Below are positions 21,003 through 31,955 of a DNA stretch of 64,000 nucleotides, one piece after another. Below the pieces are notes generated by a model. It was not told the origin of the DNA, did no database searches, and saw nothing but the letters and a program-made list of their open reading frames with translations. The number at the start of each line of letters is the position of its first letter. The stretch's first letter is position 1. Location: assembly GCA_963920635.1 (NCBI GenBank), contig OY987299.1:126109373-126173372 (forward strand), given 5' to 3'. A program made the translations under genes and the position numbers. Source of the DNA: Pseudeuparius sepicola. Its lineage: Eukaryota > Arthropoda > Insecta > Coleoptera > Anthribidae.

Positions 21003-21579
21003 AATGAATGAATGAATAAATCACCCTCTATATAGTTTTTTCTGCAGAGTTAACCGCCATGTTTTAAATGAAGTAAAGGAAAAACAAAGTTTCGACAAGT
21101 ATGCCTGCGACGTATTCGAAAAGAAAATGGTGAACGTTTAAAATAAAACAGGTGCTAGACGAGAGACTACGGCAGCCGCTCGTTCCGCTCGAGTCGGCCC
21201 GCTTTTATCGAAGTTTAAAAAGTCCCCGGTTCGGGTAAAGTATTTCACATGCGAAATTTAAATAGACCCCGAAATGTAAATTTCGCCGCGCGTCGGGAAA
21301 ATGCACCTGCGGAGGTCGGAGATCATCGCGGTTAAATTTTAGACGACCATAGTCGGAGTCTCTATAAACTATAGGCTTTTACTTTTGAATATTTCAAAAA
21401 CAGGATGTTCACGCTAAGTCTCCCATACTACCACTATAACACACCTTTTTAATTTTTTTGTGATAGAAAAAAGCTTTAGTAGATAATAGTTTTAGAGAAT
21501 TTCATGCAGTTTTCTGTTTTCTAGGATAGTAAGAAATCTTATAAAGGGTATTTCCAAATACGTGGCAAACCAGACTTAT
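21003..21579. other. Unique non-coding stretch
   Basis: Includes a CpG-containing section (21160-21345) with no gene that I can support. Confidence 0.3.
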
Positions 21580-22742
21580 TTTTAAAAGCTTTTATTTAAC
21601 TTGCAATGCATGTATGTATGTATGTATGTATGTAATTTGTTCGGGTGGAATCTTGCAACTCAATTTTGAAGCAGATATCTTCAACCGATCGAGCTGAAAT
21701 TTTGTACACACGTTTAATTTGGATGACAATGCATGATTATATGTGTGACGTCATTCTAAATCCAACATGGCGGATCACCCAAGATGGCGGACTAGTTAAA
21801 TTTCAACCGATCGAGCTGAAATTTTGTACACACGTTTAATTTGGATGACAATGCATGATTATATGTGTGACGTCATTCTAAATCCAACATGGCGGAACAC
21901 TCAAGATGGCGGACTAGTTAAATTTCAACCGATCGAGCTGAAATTTTGTACACACGTTTAATTTGGATGACAATGCATGATTATATGTGTGACGTCATTC
22001 TAAATCCAACATGGCGGAACACTCAAGATGGCGGACTAGTTAAATTTCAACCGATCGAGCTGAAATTTTGTACACACGTTTAATTTGGATGACAATGCAT
22101 GATTATATGTGTGACGTCATTCTAAATCCAACATGGCGGAACGCCCAAGATGGCGGACTAGTTAACTTTGACTTGTGTAGTTTGGTGAGATAGGCGTCAA
22201 CAGCATTGGTCTGCAACCTGTCTCGTTGTATATTTAGGCTCCAAGCTCTTCGCGCCTGGTCAAGCATACGTGGCCTTAAGTAGGGTTAGATCATTAGAAG
22301 GTCTCCTCATTGAAGAGCTAGACTGTTCTAAACTAACCGGCAAACGACCTTGCAACAATGATGCGTTAACTGAGATGAATAGACTCAGACACCTGGCCAA
22401 ACTAAAAATTACAAAATAAATTAAAAGTAAAAAAATATTTTTAAAAAAAGCTTTTATTTAAATGCGCTAAAAAGAATAAAATAATCTTTTCTTTTAAAAC
22501 TTTTACTATCAACTTATAACGTCATTCCACAATTTATATGATATAAAAGCTTGTCGCGAGATTTAAGTTTTCAAACTAAGTAAATACCACTACTTAAATC
22601 TCGCGACAAGCTTTTATATCATATAAATTGTGGAATGACGTTATAAGTTGATAGTAAAAGTTTTAAAAGAAAAGATTATTTTATTCTTTTTAGCGCATTT
22701 AAATAAAAGCTTTTTTTAAAAATATTTTTTTACTTTTAATTT
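21580..22742 (+). mobile_element. Microsatellite / 122-bp tandem repeat / hairpin element, copy 1
   Basis: In order: AAAAGCTTTTATTTAAC, a (TATG)n microsatellite (about 21609-21633), about four 122-bp units (21681-22165), a 220-bp unique part and a long palindrome (22415-22746). AAAAGCTTTTATTTAA recurs in the hairpin as a subterminal inverted repeat. A second, inverted copy at 40263-41292 defines the ends. The layout recalls non-coding Helitron/Helentron relatives (HINE, DINE-1) and bivalve pearl-type elements. No terminal inverted repeats or clear TSD. Class assignment is inference. Confidence 0.75.
21681..22165 (+). repeat. 122-bp tandem repeat, about four units
   Basis: Starts of the shared word TCAACCGATCGAGCTG lie at 21681, 21803, 21925 and 22047, giving a period of exactly 122 bp. 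Each unit contains ATGGCGGA and CAAGATGGCGG, which match the YY1/Pho-type core, and a TGACGTCA site (CRE-like palindrome) between them. Confidence 0.9.
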
Positions 22743-22746
22743 ATTT
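22415..22746. repeat. Long near-perfect palindrome
   Basis: Arms of about 155 bp around a loop of about 25 bp (near 22568-22592). Arm sequences include TGTCGCGAGATTTAAG and its complement. The same palindrome, in inverted orientation, is at 40263-40585. Confidence 0.9.
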
Positions 22747-24230
22747 TTAACATAACTGGAACACCCTATATATATATTCTTGCATTTTTGGGATCTGCTC
22801 GTCAAAGTAATCAAAATGATATAAAACTTTGTACTTAATTTATTTAACTTGAGTTTGTGGATCTCGTGATAAATATAGACGATAAATGCAATAACAAGCA
22901 ATATTTGCTCCAACCAAGGGAATAACAGTAAAATACCAAAATGTTTGGGAGCGTTTAAAATATATTCCTGAAATTGTTATTTTGTTTGGATAAATTTTTC
23001 GAAAAACTTTTATTTACCAAACTCTATAGAAAAAGTCAAGATAAGATGTTTTTTTCCTAATATAAACGTACACATCGAAAACCCGATGGTTTTCCTTGTA
23101 CAAATTGTTATAAAAATATCGTGTATTATACATACCGACAATAGGGTATATACTTGACAATATTCGTGAAACGAAGGCAAATTGTACTTTTCTATTCAAA
23201 TGTCTCCAGATTCCCCATGAATATCTATTATTTAATGTATTGCAACCTTTGAGCTTTAGCTAACGCAATTGCGCACAAAAATATTGTCACATAAATACTT
23301 TGTTTATTGAATGTGTTCCGTATATTGACTATAGCAAAATGGTGTCTGACTATGCTGCACAAGCTAGAAACTATATCCTTCATCTCTGTCACGTGACACT
23401 TTGGTTAAAATATGTGTATAATACGGTAAATATTCAGAGTTCAATAATGGGGAAATATTCGTGTATGTGGCAATGCTACCCGCTATTATTACTCACAATA
23501 TACTCCATAGTGTACCTATTTAAATTCAAAGTATGTACCTACTTACCTATCTAATATGAAATTGTCAGGCGTAGGAAAAATGTAATACATTGCTCGATGC
23601 GGAAGCTCTTTTTTGGCCTCGGAGACGAAGCAACGCGGGCGTTAAACAACCTCCTCGGCCAAAAAAGTGCGCTTACCTACGCATCTAGCAATGTAAATCA
23701 CTATTTTCAAACGTATAGTTGCTCCTTCTAAAAAAAGCGTGCGTGGTGCTGTAGTTTTTATACATGTGCCGCACATATTAATTTATACATGGTGCTGCCA
23801 CCAAGGGGCTACTTTACGTCACAACCAAGGAGGGCGCGTTTCAAGAATGATTAGAATTATGCAGTTTTTACTCGCTTACATTTATTACATAAAAATAAAA
23901 AATGAGTTTTTTGTGAACTGTGGTTCATTTAATGGCAATAAATTACGTTTGAAAGTAATATTTTTCAAATTTAATTGCTGCGCAAGTTCCCCATCTACCT
24001 GGTCTCTTGTGTTGGTATTCGCTAGAATCTGACATAAGAACTTGTGAATTAATTGACGAAGAAACTGTCAACGTGAAACAAGCTTAAGATCGGGTCCAAT
24101 TCTTCAATTAACAATTTTGAAGTTAAAGGTATCGTGCGAAAACATTTATTCGGCATAGGTACCTATATTGTTTTGAAGAGTCACGTAACCTCGTCGGTAG
24201 CGAAACTTTCGACGAGACTCACCTTTGTTC
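22747..24230. other. Decayed repeats, no gene
   Basis: 22750-22960 resembles the arms of the hairpin element at 42379-43115 (shared GTGGATCTCGTGATAAA words). 23210-23530 is a diverged inverted counterpart of about 54990-55260 (shared CATCTCTGTCACGTGACA). No coding sequence is supported. Confidence 0.45.
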
Positions 24231-24767
24231 AATTAGCTAACCTATGACGCAGAACGTCGATCAACGTTCTCCGCATCGCAGTTTCGTGTTGGTCCCAAGC
24301 GTTCCTATACCTAAAGCAATATCCTTCTAATTACAATTTCATCACTCGTCGACCCATCTCCGTCGAATTTTCACCTTATATAACGCCCAACCTCCATTAA
24401 CTTAAATTACCGTAAGAATGATATATAGCCGGAATGCCGCTACCGACGGCGCCCAAAAACTCGAAGATTTTAAGCCTGGGCACCGTCAAATGATCCCCTA
24501 ATCGAAGTTTGGCGAATGTCGCGTGAAAATTTAAAAGCTCTCTCGGAAATCTCCAACTTAAAATTAGAAAAATGTGTAGATAGCTAGGTTATAATCTTTG
24601 AAGAAGTAGCAAATTGGCCACAGCTAATTTAACCTATAGAGTGTATACTAACAGTGTATAACAGTGTTATGGAAGAAGTCAAATACATCACAGACATCTA
24701 CATACAAGTAAATTTAAATTATTCAGGTACCTATACATCACAATGCACCAGTTTTGTCATCTGCTAA
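24231..24767. repeat. Left part of an old duplicated segment
   Basis: 24300-24480 aligns with 28270-28450 (shared ATTACAATTTCATCA and GTCGACCCA, then GTCGAATTTTCACC). 25890-25980 also aligns with 28575-28660. The LINE remnant lies between the two parts here, while the 28.3-kb copy is contiguous. Confidence 0.5.
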
Positions 24768-25715
24768 CTATGGTTTATACAAGAGAATTCATCTACACTA
24801 TACACAGTGTGGGCCACTAAAAAAGATTTTAGTTTACGTCTAAAAATATTTAAGTTTGCTGAGCTTTTAATATCGTCGTTTAGTTTATTAAACAGTTTCA
24901 TGCCCAAGAAAATTGGTGACTGGCGTCCTATATCCGATATCGAAATAATGGAATCCGAAGCAAGTCTTGGTTTCTGGTATTAAAAGAATGAACCTGAGAG
25001 TTGACTTGATATTTTTCTTTATTAGAAAATATGTATGAACAAAGTTCGATAATCGTGATTGAAGGCAGCGTCAGGAACGTTAAATTGTCTGAAAATGTCT
25101 CTGCATGATCTCCTCTGCGGGGCACCCACAAAACATCTTACAATTTTCTTTTGAGATATGAAAACGTCGTTGGAGTAAGAGGAAGACCCCCAAAAGCACA
25201 CACCGTATCTCAAACCTTGACTCTATACATGAGCGTAGTATACCGATATTAGTTGATCAATTGTAAATACCCTAGCCAAATTTCTAATCAGGTAGCACAT
25301 AGAGTTAAGCTTTGATACCAAACTTTCACAATGCAACTTCCAGTTCAGATGTTCATCCAAGATGACGCCCAAAAATTTTCCAGATCTAGTTTTGGATATA
25401 TCGGTATCATTAATAGTCAATTTATAATCTAGATTGGATCTATTGTTATAATTGTGGAAAGTAATGTAATTTGTTTTTGATGCATTTATGAATAAGGAGT
25501 TTACACTAAACCATCTATGCAGTGTATCATATTGGTGTTGCCCTTAAGTTCAAGGTCAATCTTTTTATCTGCCGATATAATTAAAGAAGAGTCATCAGCA
25601 TACAATGAAAAATCGCAATCAAGTTGTGAACCTAAGTCATTCGTATACAAAACAAAAAGTACAGGTCCCAAGACGGAGCCCTGGGGCACCCCCATCGTTA
25701 CTTCCATCATCCATC
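24768..25715 (-). pseudogene. 5'-truncated LINE reverse transcriptase remnant (Jockey/CR1-like)
   Basis: On the minus strand the frames give, in order, the RT motif GVPQGSVLGPVLFVLYTNDL, the catalytic YADD box (YADDSSLI), FLGVILDEHLNWK, YGVCFWGSSS and a C-terminal FRRKLKSFLVAHTVYSVDEF. This is the second half of a non-LTR retrotransposon RT plus its C-terminal domain. The coding sequence is broken by several stops/frameshifts (around 25420, 25213 and 24935), and the 5' part, including the endonuclease and fingers, is missing beyond about 25715. Clade assignment between Jockey, CR1 and relatives is not firm. Confidence 0.9.
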
Positions 25716-28700
25716 ATCCATACATCTATGCGAAGACAAATTTTATGGAGACCAATCCTGTATAATATGTTCGGGGATATTTCCGATTGAAGTTAAATAA
25801 AACCGATAGCGCGCCGCTATTCAAAGTGAAAATGCCGCGGGCTACCACTGACGGGGGTCGCCGGTTTTCGGCTAAACAAGCCCGCTTTGGAATCTCGTTT
25901 GCCGGTAATTGAATTTCAAAGAGCGAATCCGAACTAGAATTCGAATTAGAGTTCAAGCATGCGGACCTCATTAGTGCAAATCACCGATCGGGGAACTACT
26001 GTAGAGTTCAAGGAAGGGGTAGATGTATATGATACGCTCAATACTCCAATTCGGGTAATGACCGGAAAAAAATGCGCAGAACTAGTTTTGGTCAACGAAT
26101 ATTTCCCAAACCCGAACTTGTACTTTTATGCGGCTATTGAGCATTACAAAATAGTCAGAACTAGTTTTGCACATTTTGAATTGCGCAAAACTAGTTGCTA
26201 TGTTATGTTTTAAATTGTAGGAGTACCTATTTTACTTGGACACAAAAAAACGACAAACTTTGAAGAACTTTCAGTTATTAAGTGTTTTTAAGATGCTAGT
26301 TGAACGTAAATAAAAATCATTGGTATCGTATACTGTCATGCTCGAAGATGTGCCTCAAAATACATATCTAACATTATGTATTATACAGCGTGATGAATAA
26401 AAAATGCGAAAGTGTGATTTTTTTCTTCTTCTTTTGAGTAGGTGGCTGTGAATTCATATTTGACATTGTCTTGGGATTCCAAACAAATAATTTTCTTAGT
26501 ATAATAATTCTGCTGTAGTTCTAAAAATAAGGGTATACTTGACCTCATAACATCACATAAAAGCGATTGTAAATTAAATAAAATAAATTCGAGTGCTTTA
26601 GTTGAACATACTTATCAATTTACTCACACAATGAATTATAATAACAGGAAAGTTTGGCAATTAGAAAAAATTACTATAAACAGATTTTTCTTGAAATGGT
26701 TGAGAACAATAAAAATGATAATGTATTGAATAAAAGATCAGACATCAAAAATCTAAGTAATATTTATTCATATTTACTCCTAAAGATATAATAAAAGAAA
26801 TTATTATTCATATTTCTAGTTTTTTATTTTTATAAACTTTAGGAACTTTATAATATGTCATTAGTTTTTTTTAGACAATCACATGAACATGACATTTCTA
26901 AATTAGTACTATATTTGATATTTTTTTTGTGACAATTACGTAAACAAAAATAATAACCTATTATTATATTAAAAACAAAAGAAAATTATTTGGAATCAAG
27001 TCTTCCTTTCTAATAAATACGTTGTTATCAAAAAACTTGATAATCTATTTCGAAATCCGTCAAAAAAAATTAATTTTTTTTAGAATAATGTCTAGAATTA
27101 TATATAGATATTTTATTAAGATTCCTATATTAATCATGGACTATGTTAGCTTTTTCAAACAAACCTAACGTTAGTAAGTACATTGTAAATTCTATAATTT
27201 TATTTATTTAACTAAATGTAACATTTATTGTAGTTGTCCTGAAAAAGGAATAAAATATTCCGAAAGCTTGACAAATAACAAATAGTTTTCTTTATACTGG
27301 CCAATAACTGACTGCATCCCCACAAAAAAGATTCATCTTTTTTCTTTTTATCTCCAAAACGAGACATTCATTTGTTTTTCTGAATACACAACTGGAATCT
27401 TAAGAAAATTTTATACAATTTCATATGTACATTTTTTTCCAAAATTAAAAACAAAAAAGTAAAAAGGGTAGAATATTATTAAATAACCCTGTACTGTCAT
27501 AGCATTCCAGTACTATCAAAAACGGCCAAAAAACTCTACAGTGTGTCCGCGTTTGCTTGTGAACACTCTAGAAATGTATGAAAAGCCGAGTAACATTTGT
27601 AATTATTTTTTTCAAAATCATTTTTAAAAAAATATCCAAAGATTATCCATTCATGGCATTCATAGCACACCCGTTTTGATTGTCATGTTCCAACGTGATG
27701 AATAAAGCATAATAATTAAGGATGGAGGATGATGCCTCCAATTGTAAGGAAATGTTGAAATGAACTATATTTTTCCAAGGGGGACCTACAGAATGCAATG
27801 GAATGAGGAATTTTGTCTTTAAATATTTTTTTAAATACAGATTTTTTTCAAAAAAATATTATATTACAAACACACTGTATAAGCTAGACTGGCTATGCTC
27901 GTACAATGATACTTCAGACAAAGCTTACTCGATTTGTAAAAACGATCACCAACCTGTGCCCGTGGGTACTCTGGAAAAGTTGTTTAGTTAACTCCCAATA
28001 TATCGTTCTTATATTATACTCACCCAACGCTGTCTGTCACCAGTGGCCAATGGTGCGCCGGTACAATTATATAATGCTTGCAAAATTGAGTTTTGAATAA
28101 AATTCGAAAAAGCTGTCGGTTTTCAGAGTTAAATACGTGGTTAACATTTTCTGGAACATTCTGTACCTATTTACATAGACCTATCCTATAGTGTGCATTA
28201 TTCGCATACCTACGTCTTGCGAACTATCCATATGGAAGACAGTTCGCCGTTCTCCATAGTTTCCAGCAGCTGCCGGCACGTCTGCCTAGAGCAAGATAAG
28301 CCTGATTACAATTTCATCAGGAGTCGACCCAACTTCATCGAATTTTCACCCCAAGGAATGCCGCCGCTGCCTCCATTAACTTAGTTGGCTGTTAGGTGAT
28401 ATATATATACATCTCCGGAATGTCCCAGATTTCGTCGTCGAAGGTCAGACCGAATGCGAGATTTTAACTCGAGGCACCGCGTAAATATTGGCCATCGAAG
28501 CGATCGAAAAACTGTCGGATCCCGCATTCAGACTGAAATAGTTCGGAGATGGATGTTCGGATAAACATTATTCGAGTAATTGAATTTCAAAGGGAGAATT
28601 AATAAACTCGAATTAAGGAGTTCAAGCATGGGGACGTCGTTAGGGGGAAACATCGATCAGACACTATAAATATAAAAACGCGAGGACGCGGGGGCTTTCT

Positions 28701-28847
28701 TGAAGTTCAAGTTGGTGTTTTTTAATTAGAGATTGGGAGATTAAGACATGGCAAATATGTTTATTTTATTGGCATGCGAAAACTAAATATTATTCCTATG
28801 ATCCCACCTAAGTAAGAGAATTTACATTAGCCGGAAGTCTAATGTCC
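25716..28847. other. Non-coding, old repeat copy and a small hairpin
   Basis: 25780-25990 and 28270-28660 are parts of the old duplicated segment described at 24231. 26400-27230 is very AT-rich and featureless. 27239-27270 forms a stem (GGAATA/TATTCC) flanked by CCTGA and CGAAA. No gene is supported. Confidence 0.4.
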
Positions 28848-29141
28848 GAGGTGAATTTGACAAAATTTCGACACCTTACTTTAAGAAAGCCAGTGGTGTT
28901 TTGACCAAAGTCCATTTGGCATTTTTTTCATCATTTTGACGATACACTTAGGTGCGGTAGGTGAACATTTTATGTTTCGAATGTTTGCACGTTTTTTCAA
29001 TTTCAACGCAAACGGTTGATTTTATCGTTATAAAACAAGAGTGACGCCCTCTGTGAGATACGTAGAAATCCCAAAAAAACATCGCAGTGCCAAAAATTTC
29101 AATTGACATTTCAATTTCATAATTCAATGTCAAAAAGAGAA
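28848..29141 (-). repeat. Partial relative of the 46.9-kb hairpin element
   Basis: Words such as CCATTTGG, CAAAACACCA and ACGCCCTCTGTGAGA match the interior of 46897-47813 in part. It is cut off at its right side by the foldback element inserted at 29149. Confidence 0.4.
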
Positions 29142-29148
29142 CTACAAC

Positions 29149-30033
29149 CAAAGTCTAGAGAATACTATAAGTAGGCGCACTCGGCCTTGTGTAAACAAAC
29201 GTTTCCCCCCTGCCGTCTCCCGCTCCCTCGGCCCGCCTCATCGGAGTACGGCGATCGATATCTTATTTGATAAGAAAATAAGCTTATAGACCGGGAGATA
29301 GTGACAGATTTTTGGACGTGATTTTACTCAGTATGCCTTGCAAAGGGCATTATGTGGCACATATTCTCAGAATAATAAGGTATTAATCAGATCAGAGAGT
29401 CATCCTGGGTTCTTCATGTGAAAAACTGAGTTTTCAATTATTCGAAGATGAAACTGCTGAAGAAAATATGGCATACCGTTTGCGCATATCCAAGTAGGTA
29501 CCCTTAACATCGAATAAATCGTTTAAATTATTAAATAACATTCGATTTAAACAGTACTTGGACAAGCGTAAAAGGTATGCCATCCTTTTTTCCGCATTTT
29601 CATAACAAGCACTTGCATACTTCTCCTTGGCAGCCTGTTCAGAAACGTGGAAAAACTAATTATTAAAATACAAGTTCACGTGACAATAATAGCCCTTTGA
29701 ACCCACGCTAACGGTATGCCTATGGTTTTCCGAGGAATTTTCTATTTTGAACTTCATTATAAAACACATGGCAGCCTGACTAAAATCATATCAAAACGCG
29801 TATTTTTCGAATAATTGAAAACTCAGTTTTTCATATGAAGAACCCAGGATGACTCTCTGGTTCATACCTTATTATATACTGAGTAAAATCACGTCCAAAA
29901 ATCTGTCACTATCTCCCGCTCTATATGTAGCTGAGAGCGGTTCGAGGCTGATTTACGACCAGTCGCAAAAAAATTGTTGTTTTCTCCGAGAGAACAAAGA
30001 AGTGAGCTGACTTATAGTATTCTCTAGACTTTG
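29149..30033. mobile_element. Foldback element with 7-bp duplication, copy 1
   Basis: 885 bp. Terminal inverted repeats of about 24 bp start CAAAGTCTAGAGAATACTAT. The flanks carry a perfect 7-bp duplication CTACAAC (29142-29148, 30034-30040). Inside, a second and longer inverted repeat (GGGAGATAGTGACAG..., about 29291 to 29920) makes the element almost wholly self-complementary. A ~200-bp part of the left arm present in copy 2 is missing here. No coding capacity. Confidence 0.88.
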
Positions 30034-30040
30034 CTACAAC

Positions 30041-30624
30041 GCCCTTGCCTTTATCTCAGCAGCGAAGAACTTTAGGACCTATGTTTAAGTATACGAAGAA
30101 CCCACTTTAAAATGAGTTTTTCTATCATCTGTTAAAGTTTGTCCTAAACAAATCGGAGCACCCTGTATAACTTGATCTATTCGTCTTCAACCATTTCCGA
30201 GATATTTATACCAAAGAAGCTACATCAAACTAGATACATAGGGTCTCTATAATTGCGAGTTGAACCCGATAGAATTAATATGGGCCCAAGATAAAGATTT
30301 TATAGTGAGAAGAAACACGACATTCAAAATGCAAAAGCCGGCACCGTCGCAATGATAAAGGTCCGCCAGCTGGCGACGCGAAACATCACTACGTCATCAC
30401 AGGGGGTAGGTAGCTTTTTGTAGTTGTTTACATTTACTTCTCTAGCGATTATCCTGTTTTAAAGAATGTTTGTTGTGTCTATTGTGTGTTGGACTGTGTT
30501 TTTAGTAATATAGGACGTGGAGTTTTATTTGGTAAAACACCAGTGATTCAGAATGAAGTGATTATTATTCAATTTTAGTTTATAGGTTTTAGGTTGTGTC
30601 TATAGTTTCCGACTTATTTAAATC
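30041..30624. other. Non-coding upstream of THAP pseudo-exon
   Basis: Contains a CACCCTGTA end at about 30170. The section 30420-30620 has TG/TA-rich, leader-like sequence before the THAP start codon. No independent gene. Confidence 0.3.
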
Positions 30625-30893
30625 ATGCCGTGGACGTGTTCCGTTCCCAACTGCAAGGGAAACTCCAAAGGCGGTCCTAAAGTGTCCGCTTTCTCCTCCC
30701 TAAACACCCCATTTTAAGGGAAAAGTTTGTTAAGGCCATCAAAAGAGATTTTGTTCCTACACATTCTTCCAGAGTAAAAGTGGTTTTGGATTGGACCGTT
30801 TGGAGAGTGTTACCTATACCTAACAATTTTACACGATTAAACGTAAGCAGCTTAAAATCAGGAAGTTTTATGGTATTATTCATGCGAATTTAG
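30625..30893 (+). pseudogene. Frameshifted THAP-domain pseudogene
   Basis: ATG at 30625 starts MPWTCSVPNC, a THAP M-P-x-x-C-x4-C opening, and the frame stops at 30715-30717. From 30696 the -1 frame continues the same domain as LPKHPILREKFVKAIKRDF...PTHSSRV, a good match to the THAP FxxLPKxPxLRxKWxxAIxRxxFxPT block. The expected C-x2-H pair after SRV is absent. So this is a THAP domain with one frameshift and a missing last zinc ligand pair. It may be a P-like transposon or host THAP pseudogene. Confidence 0.75.
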
Positions 30894-31408
30894 TTGTATC
30901 TGGGAACGCAAATAAGAAATAATTGGCATTTACGAAAATGTTACCGGTAGATATCTAAAGCACCAAAAACCCTTGAATATGTGACTTTCACTCTCATAGA
31001 TTATTATCCGTGTTCTAAAACCATGAGCTCTATATATAAACAATCATTTTTAAAGTGTTTTTTTTTTTACCAATTTTGCCAAGTTTACATAATGAAATTT
31101 GAATTTGGCGCCTTAGGCCCAACTCCCTTGGAAGACTTATCGCTTTCATCGCACTTTTAAGGTATTGCTCCTTTTGCTCTCAAAGATGACGCTAGATACA
31201 GTCGATGTGCTGAAAGTTCTCTGTGGCTAAGCTAAGTTCACACAATCTTTCTAGTTAACATTTGTGAATTGCGTATTTTTACTAATATAACCTAACTACA
31301 TATCCTTGGTAGGTATACTTCAAACTTCAAACAGTTCAAACTGAAATAATGTTTATTTTGAGATTTTATTTCAGTTTTATGCTATAACAAGTCTTTTATT
31401 ATTATCTA
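30894..31408. other. No gene seen
   Basis: AT-rich unique sequence without recognisable features. Confidence 0.3.
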
Positions 31409-31955
31409 CATGGTGTCTCATTTTGATCTGGAACACCCCTGTAAAATTAGAACTGGCTTACGGATTTTAACGATTTTTTTTTCTATATAGGACCCTCCTA
31501 GACGTAGCGAGCTCTCTTGCGTCTCAAATGGCATAAAATTTGTACTGACAAGCAATACTGAAAAAAGAAACCGAGTACAGTTTTCGATTAGGTTTATTAC
31601 TAATGTCCCCTGTGGACCTCTTTTTAACATTTTCACTTGTTTCCATAGCCACCTTACTAGCTGAACTCAAATTGAAATTTTGATTTTTTGCAATTGTGAT
31701 GCGGTGTAAAAAGTATAATTTGTGGGAATCATTTATTGAAATTTGGAATCTGGGGGTTGTCAGGGGCGCTGATTAACGCCACGTTATCAGATTTCCGATA
31801 AAAAAAATCGCTGATACATTAACTCGAAAATTTTGGCCAAAAAAATTTTTTAATCCGGCCCTGGAATAATCGTATGGTCATTGAAAAGTGTTTGATAAGT
31901 ACGTCTAGGAGGGCCCCATATACAGGGGTGTTCCAGATTAAAATGAGACACCCTG
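31409..31955. mobile_element. MITE with CAGGGTGTCTCATTTT ends
   Basis: 547 bp. Inward-reading ends are CATGGTGTCTCATTTTGATC and CAGGGTGTCTCATTTTAATC, followed by a shared CTGGAACACCCCTGTA. TA flanks both sides. Member of the CAGGGTG-terminal family; no coding capacity. Confidence 0.75.

Noticed and set aside
21645..21839. 64-residue frame repeated at 41029-41223
   Set aside because: It lies in the 122-bp tandem repeat element; identical peptides reflect the repeat, not a gene.
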